Shown here piece by piece: positions 17,391 through 26,411 of a stretch of 31,011 nucleotides of DNA (the first letter of the stretch is position 1; each line of letters opens with the position of its first letter). The DNA is from Candidatus Latescibacterota bacterium (lineage in GTDB: Bacteria; Latescibacterota; UBA2968; GCA-2709665): NCBI GenBank assembly GCA_012271065.1, contig JAAXHE010000152.1, positions 1 to 31,011 on the forward strand, read 5' to 3'. Below the pieces are notes generated by a model, which saw only the letters and a program-made list of their open reading frames with translations, did no database searches and was not told where the DNA came from. The translations under genes and the position numbers were made by a program.

Positions 17391-18671
17391 CTATCTCCGC
17401 AACGCGTCAAGGCACCGAAAGTACGACGGGAAGGACTTATCGACGCAGGTCGGATTCCGTATCGCGATCCCCGGCGCTTTAAGGCCGATCAGCGCCATGC
17501 TCATGGCCATGCGGTGATCCTCATACGTGTCGAGTTCGGCCGGACGGATGCGCGCAGAGGGATAAACCGTCAGTGAGTCAGGCCGGGCGTCCGAACGAAC
17601 CCCCAGTTTGTTCAGTTCGGCCGCGACAGCAGCGATGCGGTCGGTCTCCTTGATGCGCAGGTTGGCGATGTTGCGCACCGTTACCGGCCCGGTTGCAAAT
17701 GGAGCGAGCGCGCAGAGGGTCTGAACCACGTCAGGCATCGCGTTCATGTCCACATCGATGCCGGAAAGCCGTTCCGGGCCGCGGACTTCGATGCCGTCCC
17801 GCCTGTTACTGACGGCGCAGCCCATTCTGCCCAGAACGTCCACGAATGCCACGTCGCCCTGTGCGGACGCCCGGGAGAGGTTGCGGACCGTGATCCGACC
17901 GCCCGTAAGCGCCGCGGCGGCAAAAAAGTAGGAAGCGTTGGAGGCGTCCGGCTCGATGGGATACTCGGCGGGCGTGTAACGCTGTCCCGCTTTCACGTGG
18001 AAAATGTCGGCGTCGCAGATGTCGACATTCACACCGAAGTCGCGCATAATTTGTACGGTCATGTCGATGTAGGGCCTGGAGACCAGGTTGCCGGTAACGC
18101 GGATCTCGACGTCCTTTCGCGCGTACGGCGAAACCATGAGAAGGGCGGAAAGATACTGGCTGCTCCGATCTCCCGGCATCTGCGTCAGCCCTCCCTCGAG
18201 ACCGGCTCCGTCGACAACGACCGGCGGACACCCGTTTCCCGCCAGGCTCCGCGCGCGAACCCCCAGGAGTCGGAGGCCGTCGATCAGGTCCTGGATCGGC
18301 CGCTCTCTCATGCGGGGAGCGCCGTCCAGCGTAAAGGTGCCATTTCCCAGCGAGACATACGCGGTAAGAAACCGGGCGGCAGTGCCAGAGTTGCCCACGA
18401 AGAGTTCGGCGCTCGGTACGGGAACGCGTCCCCCCGCGCCGTCGACAATGAGGTTGCTTTCGCCCTCAATCCCAATACGGACGCCGAGGGCTGAAAGCGC
18501 TCCGGCCATATATCGGGTGTCGTCGCTTTCGAGTGCGCCCGGAAGACGACTCCGCCCGTCGGCAAGTGCCGCGATCAGCAGCGCCCGGTTGGTGTAGGAC
18601 TTGGATCCCGGCACTGACACGTCGACGTCGACGCGACGCTGGATTGGATGGATTTCAAGAATGTCGGACAT
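17391..18671 (-). CDS. aroA: 3-phosphoshikimate 1-carboxyvinyltransferase (EPSP synthase)
   Basis: 426 residues, full length. Conserved segments appear in order: VPGSKSYTNRALLIAALADG near the N terminus (Lys and Ser binding shikimate-3-phosphate), LFVGNSGTAARFL (the GNSGT loop for PEP and phosphate), DGAPRMRERP, GDRSSQYLSALLM, the catalytic Asp region MNAMPDVVQTLCALA, and NLRIKETDRIAA, followed by YEDHRMAMSMAL. It joins shikimate-3-phosphate and PEP in the sixth step of the shikimate pathway toward aromatic amino acids. Cytoplasmic. It is a single-gene unit facing dnaE divergently, and its stop is 27 bp from that of the M48 gene. No other aro gene is in the window. Confidence 0.97.
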   Translation of the reverse strand: MSDILEIHPIQRRVDVDVSVPGSKSYTNRALLIAALADGRSRLPGALESDDTRYMAGALSALGVRIGIEGESNLIVDGAGGRVPVPSAELFVGNSGTAARFLTAYVSLGNGTFTLDGAPRMRERPIQDLIDGLRLLGVRARSLAGNGCPPVVVDGAGLEGGLTQMPGDRSSQYLSALLMVSPYARKDVEIRVTGNLVSRPYIDMTVQIMRDFGVNVDICDADIFHVKAGQRYTPAEYPIEPDASNASYFFAAAALTGGRITVRNLSRASAQGDVAFVDVLGRMGCAVSNRRDGIEVRGPERLSGIDVDMNAMPDVVQTLCALAPFATGPVTVRNIANLRIKETDRIAAVAAELNKLGVRSDARPDSLTVYPSARIRPAELDTYEDHRMAMSMALIGLKAPGIAIRNPTCVDKSFPSYFRCLDALRR

Positions 18672-19115
18672 CGTGTGGAAACCGGATTAAGAGTCGGGTG
18701 TCGTCACAACCTCGTTAAAGTAACGCAATGGCGTGGGAAGTCCAATTGAAAAACGCCATTTGCCCGCCACAGCACTCCGAACACCGTGCAGATCCGGACG
18801 CGGCGTTGCGGGTGATTTCCCACAAACGGCGACGACGTGTCGCGGCTGGTGACAGTCCGTTCTGCACGCAGGGTGATAACGCCACGGCCGTGAATCCGGC
18901 TGATTGTTCCGGTGAGTCTCAGTGAAGCAAACCTGTCAATCTCTCGCTTGACTTTTGGTTCGACCGGAAGTAAGATTATTCCATCGTCGGGATATCCGTG
19001 CTCGCCACGACCGACGCAACGGTTTTCCCCCTCCCCCGGCACGGCCCCGCATTCCAGACAGCCCTCTTCGCCCCGACAATACCTTTCCAATCCGGCACAT
19101 CCGGAGAAACTCACG
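18672..19115. other. Divergent intergenic region between aroA and dnaE
   Basis: A 444-bp stretch with no gene I can support. It holds the dnaE promoter (18948-18976). A minus-strand open frame (18704-19177) has some protein-like stretches but no ribosome site and overlaps the dnaE start, so I leave it uncalled. No tRNA-like or repeated structure was seen. Confidence 0.5.
18948..18976 (+). promoter_or_regulatory. Sigma70-type promoter for dnaE
   Basis: TTGACT (18948-18953, 5/6), a 17-bp spacer, and TAAGAT (18971-18976, 4/6). It lies ~140 bp before the dnaE ATG, giving a leader of about 130 bases. Confidence 0.5.
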
Positions 19116-22100
19116 ATGGCCGAATTCGTGCATCTCCATAGCCACAGTATGTACAGCCTGCTGGACGGCGCCTGCAAGATTGACAGCCTTGCCGCAAGGG
19201 CCGCCGAGTGGGGGATGCCCGCTGCAGCTATTACTGACCACGGGAATCTCTTCGGCGCCGTGGATTTTTACAGGTCGATGAAAGAGGTGGGCGTTAAGCC
19301 CATAATCGGATGCGAGGTCTATTGCGCCATCGAAAGCCGGTTCGAAAGGAAACCCTCGCGCGGCGTGCCCAGCGGATCGAATCATCTTGTGCTGCTTGCG
19401 AAAGACACGCGCGGGTATAACAACCTGGTAAAGCTCGTCTCAGCCGGCTACATGGAAGGGTTTTATTACCATCCCAGAATCGACAAGGAGCTGTTACGAA
19501 AACACTCCGAGGGGCTGGTCTGTCTATCGGGATGCGTGAGCGGCGAGGTGCCGCATCTGATCGAGCGCGAGGGCGTGAAGGTCGCGATGGCCGCCGTGGA
19601 AGAGTATCTCGACATTTTCGGTAAAGACTACTACCTGGAAATCCAGCGGCACGGCATCGAAAGAGAACCAAGAATCAACGACGGCCTCATAAGGATTCAC
19701 GGTGAAATGGGCGTGCCGCTCGTGGCGACGAACGACTCCCATTTTCTGGGCGCCGACGATCACGAAGCTCACGCCGTTCTCGTGGCTCTACAGACCGGTA
19801 AAACCCTGAACGATCCTGGCAGAATGTGTTATCCGGAAGACGTCTATTTCAAATCCGCGGACGAGATGCAGACGCTTTTTTCGGACATTCCCCAGGCTTT
19901 GGAGAAGACACTGGAGATAGCGGAAAAAAGCAACTTGGAACTCACTTTCGGAGACTACCTTGCGCCTGAGTTTCCATTGCCGGGGGGATTTGAGTCGGCC
20001 GACGAATACCTCAAATATCTCGCCCGGGAGGGGCTGGAGAAACGATTCGATTCAATCTCGCAGGACTTGCACAAACGGCTGGAATTCGAACTTGACCTGA
20101 TTGTAAGCAAGGGACTTGCGGGATATTTCCTCATCGTGTGGGATTACGTCAACTACGCGAAGGAGCACGGAATCTCGGTAGGTCCGGGACGTGGATCCTG
20201 CGCCGGGAGCCTGGTGGCGTATGCGCTGCGGATAACCGACCTGGACCCGATCAAGTATAATCTGCTGTTTGAAAGATTTCTTAACCCCGAACGCGTGAGC
20301 CTGCCCGACATCGACATCGATTTTTCGGACAAGAAGCGAGATCAGGTCATCAGGTACGTATCTGAGAAGTACGGCGAGCGCAATGTGTGTCAGATCATCA
20401 CGTTCGGCACACTGAAGGCGAAGGCGGTAATCCGGGACGTAGGCCGCGTGCACGATATGTCATTCGGCGAGGTCGACCGGATTGCGAAACTTGTGCCCAA
20501 CGACTTGAAGATGACGCTCGACACGGCAATTCAACAGGTGCCGGAGTTGAAGAAAATGGCCGAGGGCGATGGCCCGGAAGCGCAACTGATCCGACATGCG
20601 CGGGGGCTTGAGGGTTTGGCCCGCCACGCGTCCGTTCACGCGGCCGCGGTCATTATCGCACCGGATGAGTTGACGAATTTCGTACCCTTGTACAAAGCAC
20701 CGAAGGACGGCAAGTTGACAACTCAGTTCGACGGGCCGACTTGTGAGGATATCGGCCTATTGAAGATGGACTTCCTGGGCCTCAAGGAACTTTCGCTTGC
20801 CGACGAGACTGTGGATCTGATTAAGAAAGAGGATCCGGCATTTGACCTGACAAGAATTCCTGAAGACGACAAGAAAACGCTGGAACTCTTCGGACGCGGC
20901 GAAACCGTGGGCGTATTCCAGTTCGAGAGTCCGGGAATGCGGGAATACCTGATGCAACTAAAGCCCGACCGCATCGAGGACATCATAGCGATGAACGCCC
21001 TCTATCGACCGGGACCGATGCAGTACATTCCGAACTTTGTCGCACGCAAACACGGAGAAGAAGAGGTGGTCTACGACCATCCAGGGATGGAGCCCATCCT
21101 GAAGGATACATACGGGATCATGGTGTATCAGGAGCAGGTGATGCAGATTGTTCAGGTTCTGGCGGGATTCAGCCTCGGCCAGGCCGACATCCTTCGAGAC
21201 GCCATTGGTAAGAAAAAGCCCGAAGAAATGGCGCGTCAGAAGGACGCGTTTATCGTGGGGTGCAAGGCCCACGGCGTGGATCTGAATCTCGCCCGGAAGA
21301 TTTTCGCAGATATAGAAGTATTCGCCGGCTATGCTTTCCCCAAAGCACACGCGGCGGCGTATGCGGTTGTCGCATACCGGAACGCCTACCTCAAGGCGAA
21401 TTATCCCCAGGAATACATGGCCGCCAGTCTCAACGGTGAAATCGGCAACATCGAGCGCATGGTCGTCCTGATTGAAGAGTGCCGGCGAATGAAACTGGAG
21501 GTCCTGCCCCCTGACTTGAATACCTCTTACGTTGATTTCGTGGCTTCAGAAACGGCGATTCTGATGGGAATGGCGGCCGTACGAAACGTGGGTCGCGGCG
21601 CGGTAGAGGCCATTGTCAGCGCGCGGGAGACCGACGGACCGTTCAATTCCCTGTTCGAGTTCTGTGAGCGCGTGGATTTGCGCGCGGTGAACCGCAGGGC
21701 TATCGAGAGCCTGATTCGCGCAGGAGCTTTGGATCGTCTGAAGGGACATCGTGCGCAGCTTCTGCAAGGTCTCGACCGGGCACTCGACGCGGGTCAGTCC
21801 GCACAGGCGGCCCGGCAGCGACGTCAGATTTCGCTGTTCGACATGGAAGGCCTTGCGGACCAGTCGGCGGTCATGAACAACCACGTCCTTCCCGAGGAGC
21901 CGGAGTGGACGGAGCGCGAAAGGCTTGCGCACGAAAAGGAAATGCTCGGGTTTTATCTCTCCGGTCATCCGCTGGAAAGATTCCGGGCGGATCTGGCTGC
22001 GCTGGGAATCCGTACGTCTCAGGACGTCGGCGCCCTCCCGGAGGGAGCGGAAGTGAAACTCGGCGGGCTGATATCCGAAACCAGGTCGCATACCGACCGG

Positions 22101-22550
22101 AACGGGCGTCCGATGGCGTTCGGCACCATCGAGGATCAGGAAGGCGCCATGGACCTTGTTGTGTTTCCCGACACGTTCGAAAAGGTCAGGGCTTCGTTTG
22201 TAACCGACGCAATGGTGGTGATCCAGGGCAGGCTTTCCGGCCGCAATGGTCGACAATCGCTGCGAGTGGAGAAGGTTCTTGCGATGGAGCACGCGAGGGA
22301 AACGCTTGCGGACGCGCTGAACGTCAAGCTTCCGTCGGAGATGCTGGAATCGGAACCGCTTGAACACCTGAAAGCGATGCTTGAAGGTCACCGGGGCGGG
22401 TGTACGGTTTATTTGCACCTTGAACTGGGCGAAGGGGAAACGAAGATCATTCGTTCCCGGTCGCTGACGGTGAACCCCTCTGACGAGTTGATCTCTGAAA
22501 TCGGCGCATTTCTTGGAGAACGGCGCGCCTGGGTATCCCAGAAATCCTGA
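19116..22550 (+). CDS. dnaE: DNA polymerase III alpha subunit
   Basis: 1144 residues from the ATG at 19116, chosen because GGAG is nine bases upstream and the product then begins with the PHP domain motif FVHLHSHSMYSLLDGA; the frame is open upstream to 18912 but that part is low-complexity. The polymerase core has GPGRGSCAGSLVAYAL and the catalytic aspartates in LPDIDIDFSDKKRDQVI, then VCQIITFGTLKAKAVIRDVGRV, NALYRPGPMQYIPNFVARKHG and AFPKAHAAAYAVVAYRNAYLK. An internal beta-clamp motif QISLFDM lies after the helix-hairpin-helix region, followed by an OB-fold. It is the replicative polymerase of the holoenzyme. Length and order are those of DnaE1, not the shorter error-prone DnaE2. Confidence 0.98.
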   Translation: MAEFVHLHSHSMYSLLDGACKIDSLAARAAEWGMPAAAITDHGNLFGAVDFYRSMKEVGVKPIIGCEVYCAIESRFERKPSRGVPSGSNHLVLLAKDTRGYNNLVKLVSAGYMEGFYYHPRIDKELLRKHSEGLVCLSGCVSGEVPHLIEREGVKVAMAAVEEYLDIFGKDYYLEIQRHGIEREPRINDGLIRIHGEMGVPLVATNDSHFLGADDHEAHAVLVALQTGKTLNDPGRMCYPEDVYFKSADEMQTLFSDIPQALEKTLEIAEKSNLELTFGDYLAPEFPLPGGFESADEYLKYLAREGLEKRFDSISQDLHKRLEFELDLIVSKGLAGYFLIVWDYVNYAKEHGISVGPGRGSCAGSLVAYALRITDLDPIKYNLLFERFLNPERVSLPDIDIDFSDKKRDQVIRYVSEKYGERNVCQIITFGTLKAKAVIRDVGRVHDMSFGEVDRIAKLVPNDLKMTLDTAIQQVPELKKMAEGDGPEAQLIRHARGLEGLARHASVHAAAVIIAPDELTNFVPLYKAPKDGKLTTQFDGPTCEDIGLLKMDFLGLKELSLADETVDLIKKEDPAFDLTRIPEDDKKTLELFGRGETVGVFQFESPGMREYLMQLKPDRIEDIIAMNALYRPGPMQYIPNFVARKHGEEEVVYDHPGMEPILKDTYGIMVYQEQVMQIVQVLAGFSLGQADILRDAIGKKKPEEMARQKDAFIVGCKAHGVDLNLARKIFADIEVFAGYAFPKAHAAAYAVVAYRNAYLKANYPQEYMAASLNGEIGNIERMVVLIEECRRMKLEVLPPDLNTSYVDFVASETAILMGMAAVRNVGRGAVEAIVSARETDGPFNSLFEFCERVDLRAVNRRAIESLIRAGALDRLKGHRAQLLQGLDRALDAGQSAQAARQRRQISLFDMEGLADQSAVMNNHVLPEEPEWTERERLAHEKEMLGFYLSGHPLERFRADLAALGIRTSQDVGALPEGAEVKLGGLISETRSHTDRNGRPMAFGTIEDQEGAMDLVVFPDTFEKVRASFVTDAMVVIQGRLSGRNGRQSLRVEKVLAMEHARETLADALNVKLPSEMLESEPLEHLKAMLEGHRGGCTVYLHLELGEGETKIIRSRSLTVNPSDELISEIGAFLGERRAWVSQKS

Positions 22551-22623
22551 TTACGCTACTCAAGGCGGCCCGTTAAGCGCCCTGCATTTCGGCCCACGGG
22601 TTCATGATTTCGCGAGAGAGAGA

Positions 22624-22667
22624 ACGCAAAGAACGAGGCGACCGGACGGTCGCCTCGTTCTTTGCGT
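22624..22667. terminator. Long perfect hairpin terminator between dnaE and rodA
   Basis: A perfect 20-bp stem (22624-22643 with 22648-22667) with a 4-base ggac loop. It lies between convergent genes (dnaE ends 22550, rodA ends 22690), and its A/T-rich outer stem (acgcaaag / ctttgcgt) gives a short U-tract in both directions, so it is likely bidirectional. Confidence 0.85.
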
Positions 22668-22689
22668 AAAGGAATCAGGACGGCACGTA

Positions 22690-23910
22690 CTAATAGTATT
22701 CGTGCCTGTAGGCATAGATGTTGAGCAGCAGGCCGGCGAGTATCAGATTGACCACGAGTTGCGAACCTCCGTAGCTGAAATACGGCAGCGGAAGGCCGGT
22801 AACCGGTACCACGCCCACGGTCATCCCTATATTGACAAAAACGTGAAAGGTCACCATGGTCGCCAGGCCAATGGCTACCAGACTCGAAAACCGGCTCTTT
22901 ACAAGGCCCGCGATATGAATGGCGCGCCAGATGATCAGCAAAAACAGGGCGAGTACAAGCATTGCGCCCAGGAAACCAAACTCCTCCCCGATTACGGAGA
23001 ACACGAAGTCGGTATGTTGTTCCGGAAGGAAGGAGAGTTTTGTCTGCGTACCCTGCAGGTATCCCTTACCGTTGAAACCGCCCGAGCCAATTGCCACCTT
23101 GGATTGCAAGACCTGGTAGCCCGCGCCGAGTTTGTCCATGTCCGGGTTCAAAAAGGTCAGAATCCGCCTGCGCTGGTAGTCGTGCAGCTTGTTCTCCCAG
23201 AGATAAGGTGCGCCGACCGCGACCGCGAGATTGACCACGACAATGGCGGCAGTCATCAATCGACGCGGCCGGACCAGAAAAATGACCGCGGCAATCGCCA
23301 AAACCAGGACAACGAGCGCCACGTAATGGAAGGCGCAGATGACGCTCAAGAAGGGTGAAATCAGGAAAAACAGCACAACAGGTCTCATCCCGGCCCAGTA
23401 CAACATAGGCAGGAGTACCGAAATGAAGACCAGCGCGGTGCCCAGATCGGGCTGTCTGAACACCAGAACCGCCGGAAGCAAGACCAGCAAAAAGGACGTG
23501 ACAAGTGAGCGAGGCCTGTCCAGGTCCAGATTGCGCGAGGAGAGGTATCTTGCCAGGGCAAGAATGGTTGCGATCTTGGCCAGTTCGGACGGTTGCATAT
23601 GTAAAGGCCCCAGATCGAACCAGCGACTGTCTCCGAACAACAGAACCAGCACCAGAAGACAGATTGACACGCCGTAGAGAATATACGCAAAGGCGTAATA
23701 AAATTTGGGCGGGACGAAAAGGGTGAGCAGAAACGCGACTACGGCAATCGCACTCCAGATTATCTGTCTTTCGTAGATGCTGCCGGGGGCGCCGTATTCC
23801 CAGTTGTAGGTGGCGCTGTAGATCGCACCGATTCCGAACAGCGTGGCAAGAACGACTGCAAGCAGCAGCGGAAGGTCGAAATCCTGTTTGAAAATGCGGG
23901 CAAGGACCAC
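22690..23910 (-). CDS. rodA: Rod-shape SEDS glycosyltransferase RodA
   Basis: 406 residues, GTG start with AGGAA seven bases upstream. About ten membrane helices with the SEDS landmarks: 'GDSRWFDLGPLHMQPSELAKI' (family RWI.LG...QPSE.AK), FRQPDLGTALVF, 'AGYQVLQSKVAIGSGG..GKGYLQGTQTKLSFLPEQHTDFVFSVIGEEFGF' and the C-terminal GLPLPYFSYGGSQL. RodA polymerises lipid II glycan strands during cell elongation together with its transpeptidase partner PBP2, encoded 69 bp upstream on the same strand. Being RodA and not FtsW is indicated by this pairing and by the QGTQTKLSFLPEQHTDFVF segment. Last gene of the cluster before the terminator at 22624-22667. Confidence 0.97.
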   Translation of the reverse strand: MVLARIFKQDFDLPLLLAVVLATLFGIGAIYSATYNWEYGAPGSIYERQIIWSAIAVVAFLLTLFVPPKFYYAFAYILYGVSICLLVLVLLFGDSRWFDLGPLHMQPSELAKIATILALARYLSSRNLDLDRPRSLVTSFLLVLLPAVLVFRQPDLGTALVFISVLLPMLYWAGMRPVVLFFLISPFLSVICAFHYVALVVLVLAIAAVIFLVRPRRLMTAAIVVVNLAVAVGAPYLWENKLHDYQRRRILTFLNPDMDKLGAGYQVLQSKVAIGSGGFNGKGYLQGTQTKLSFLPEQHTDFVFSVIGEEFGFLGAMLVLALFLLIIWRAIHIAGLVKSRFSSLVAIGLATMVTFHVFVNIGMTVGVVPVTGLPLPYFSYGGSQLVVNLILAGLLLNIYAYRHEYY

Positions 23911-23979
23911 GTGAAGATTCCTGCGAAACGTCAGTTGGGGAATGGGATTCCGGGCTTGAACTGACCCATCGGACCCGGC

Positions 23980-25872
23980 TTATCGCAAGACCACGCCTGG
24001 TGCCGTGTTGCCCGCCGGTGCGGACGCGGCGTCCTTCTCTTCCGGCGCAGTTTCGGCATCGACTCGTGCGGCCACAATGGTGTCAGCCTTCACTTTCGGC
24101 CGTGCCAGCTCAAAATACGCATCCAGAACCTGTCCTGCGATCGGGGCGGCAACCGCGCCTCCGTGACCGGCGTTTTCGACCACAACTGCCACGACGATTT
24201 CAGGGTAGTGCGCAGGCGCAAAGGCGGTGAACCACGCGTGGTCTTCACCGTGGGGGTTCTGTGCGGTGCCCGTTTTTCCGGCCACACGCACGCCTTCCAC
24301 CCTGGCCCGTTTTCCGGTACCGTACGGATCCTCGACGACGTCCAGCATGATACTTCGAATGGCCTTCAGGGTCTGCGCGGAAATCTGAACCGGCGTGGAC
24401 TCGGGCGCCGTATCCTTAAGGACGTGGGGCCGGGGCAGTTTTCCGACGGCCAGCGCACTGATATAACGGGCAATCTGGACAGGGGTTACAGATGTCTCGC
24501 CCTGTCCTATTGTCAGATTCAACATGTAGCCTTCCGCCCAGTGTCCGTAACGTTCCTTATAGTACGAACGGTCGGTCACCAGGCCCGCGGCCTCGCCGTC
24601 GCCTCCGGCAGCGATGTCGATCCCCGTGGGTTGACCGAATCCGAGCATTCTGGTGTAGCGACTCCAGTTGGCAATGCCAACCTCGCGTCCCAACTGGTAG
24701 AAATACACGTCGCAGGACCGGACGAGCGCTCCTCGCAGCGACAGCCGGCCACACCCTGAGGCGTTGTGGCAGCGGAAGAACCTGTCACCGAATCGCAATT
24801 TGCCCCTGCACGGCCGGAAACGCGCCGTTTCCGAATCGATCAGGCCTGTTTCGAGGCCGGCAATCGCCGCGATCATCTTGAATACCGACGCGGGCGGGTA
24901 TTCGCCCCGTATGCTGCGGTTCAGAAGGGGATTTGACGTGTCGGCCTGCAGGGTCCGCCATTGGCTAAGGTTTCGGATGGACCGCGGATGAAAGCCGGGT
25001 TTGCTGACCATGGCAAGGATCTCTCCGTTGTTCGGATCCATTGCCACCAGGCTGCCTCTCAGCGAATCGGCAAACGCGAGTTCCGCTACCTGCTGCAGCC
25101 GCCAGTCCAGGGTCAGGAGAATGTCGTTGCCACGCACGGGCCGGGTTGTCTTGTCGGGAAAGCTGCCAACTTCCCTGCCGAAGGCGTCGACCTCGATGAA
25201 TCTCATACCCTCACGCCCCCTCAACGCCGACTCGCACAGGCGTTCAACGCCCCGTTTGCCGATCGGATCGTCGAGTCGGTAACCCATCTCACGCTTGCGC
25301 TCATAGGTCTTCGCATCCATCAGGCCGACATACCCGATGATATGGGGCGCCAGGGGAAGGCCGCCATTGTAGCTCAGATATCCCCGCCGTGATTCGAATT
25401 GTATCTCCACGCCAGGCAGATCGTGACGCTCTTCTTCCACGACAGACACGATGTTGAATCCAACGTCTCGCAAGATTCTTACCGGCTCGTGGAATCGACG
25501 GTTTCGGTCCGTGAGTCTTCGGTTGATGTGTTGAACCGGCAGACCCGCAACCTGACTGAGCCTGTTGACTACGTGCCCGCGAACCGCCAGATCGGTGTTT
25601 CGACGCAGTCGCTGAGGAAGCGCGGAGACGGTGTACGAGGGGCGATTGCCTACGAGAACGACGCCGTTACGATCCCGTATCAGGCCGCGACCTGCATCGA
25701 TGGGCACGACCTGCATCGTATTCTTCTTGGATTGGATGCGGTAGCGTTCGCTGTCTGTGATCTGCAGCCGAAATATCCCCACGAATAGAATGGCGAACAG
25801 ACCGATCACCACCGACATCATCCATCGCGTGCGGGCCTTCCGGAAACCGTTATCCATAAAGTCGTCGTGCAT
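23980..25872 (-). CDS. mrdA: Penicillin-binding protein 2, elongasome transpeptidase
   Basis: About 630 residues from the ATG at 25872 (AAAGGG ten bases upstream); an ATG at 25857 overlapping the mreD stop as ATGGATAA is equally possible. One N-terminal membrane helix (MMSVVIGLFAILFVGIF) anchors the protein, followed by a pedestal/dimerisation domain starting IDAGRGLIRDRNGVVL. The penicillin-binding domain has the active-site SxxK in YPPASVFKM, the SxD motif SCDVYFYQLG typical for PBP2, and KTGT in VAGKTGTAQNPHG. It cross-links peptidoglycan in the periplasm as partner of RodA. A ~40-residue Ala/Pro/acidic tail follows the catalytic domain. Same-strand overlap with mreD supports one operon. 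Confidence 0.96.
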   Translation of the reverse strand: MHDDFMDNGFRKARTRWMMSVVIGLFAILFVGIFRLQITDSERYRIQSKKNTMQVVPIDAGRGLIRDRNGVVLVGNRPSYTVSALPQRLRRNTDLAVRGHVVNRLSQVAGLPVQHINRRLTDRNRRFHEPVRILRDVGFNIVSVVEEERHDLPGVEIQFESRRGYLSYNGGLPLAPHIIGYVGLMDAKTYERKREMGYRLDDPIGKRGVERLCESALRGREGMRFIEVDAFGREVGSFPDKTTRPVRGNDILLTLDWRLQQVAELAFADSLRGSLVAMDPNNGEILAMVSKPGFHPRSIRNLSQWRTLQADTSNPLLNRSIRGEYPPASVFKMIAAIAGLETGLIDSETARFRPCRGKLRFGDRFFRCHNASGCGRLSLRGALVRSCDVYFYQLGREVGIANWSRYTRMLGFGQPTGIDIAAGGDGEAAGLVTDRSYYKERYGHWAEGYMLNLTIGQGETSVTPVQIARYISALAVGKLPRPHVLKDTAPESTPVQISAQTLKAIRSIMLDVVEDPYGTGKRARVEGVRVAGKTGTAQNPHGEDHAWFTAFAPAHYPEIVVAVVVENAGHGGAVAAPIAGQVLDAYFELARPKVKADTIVAARVDAETAPEEKDAASAPAGNTAPGVVLR

Positions 25873-26392
25873 CGAGGTAAATCCCTTTGTTGAAGCGAAT
25901 GGACAATACCAGCGAAATGCCGACTCCAACGACTGCAGTGTATAATGCCGTCCCGAACCCGAACCTGATAATCAATCCCACTATCGCATCTGGATTCGAG
26001 AGGATGTTGGCGAACAGAAAATAGATCAGATCGTGTAAGACAACTGCCAGGAACAGCAGCAGAGCCTGCACCCGGAAATCTTCGACACTGACACCCGCCC
26101 GGAAGTGTCCGACGGAAAACCCGACCACGCTGTTTGCAAGCGCATTCACTCCCATCGTATCGGGGCTGTAGACGTCGAGCAGGAAGCCGGATGCGAATCC
26201 GTAAAGGGTGCCTTCAATCTGTCCGCCGCTGATGCCCAGGTAAACCAGTACGATGATTACGAGATCCGGCCCGATATCCAGAATTCGAACCGAATGCGCC
26301 CATGAAGTCTGAATGAGCAGCGCCAGGGCGATGAGCAGAAGATTTCGAACGACTTTCACTAGCGACTGATGAGGCGTGCGCGAATCCTCCAT
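25850..26392 (-). CDS. mreD: Rod-shape-determining protein MreD
   Basis: 180 residues with five to six hydrophobic segments and the MreD hallmarks: DIGPDLVIIVLVYLGISGGQ near the second helix and the G-x-x-x-G-x-x-D motif GFASGFLLDVYSPDTMGVNAL. It is an inner-membrane component of the elongasome that connects MreC and the PBP2/RodA pair. The gene overlaps the start of mrdA and starts 19 bp after the lytic transglycosylase stop. MreC and MreB genes, normally just upstream, are not in this window; their place is taken by a transglycosylase and a SPOR lipoprotein. Confidence 0.93.
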   Translation of the reverse strand: MEDSRTPHQSLVKVVRNLLLIALALLIQTSWAHSVRILDIGPDLVIIVLVYLGISGGQIEGTLYGFASGFLLDVYSPDTMGVNALANSVVGFSVGHFRAGVSVEDFRVQALLLFLAVVLHDLIYFLFANILSNPDAIVGLIIRFGFGTALYTAVVGVGISLVLSIRFNKGIYLDARRLYG

Positions 26393-26411
26393 TTAATCTC
26401 TGCAGGTTGAC

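Noticed and set aside
18704..19177. Minus-strand open frame between aroA and dnaE
   Set aside because: Some stretches look protein-like and third-position GC is moderate, but there is no ribosome site, it overlaps the dnaE start and promoter, and I recognise no family.
21546..22418. Long minus-strand open frame inside dnaE
   Set aside because: It lies fully within dnaE, whose protein is unambiguous; long antisense frames are expected in GC-biased coding sequence.
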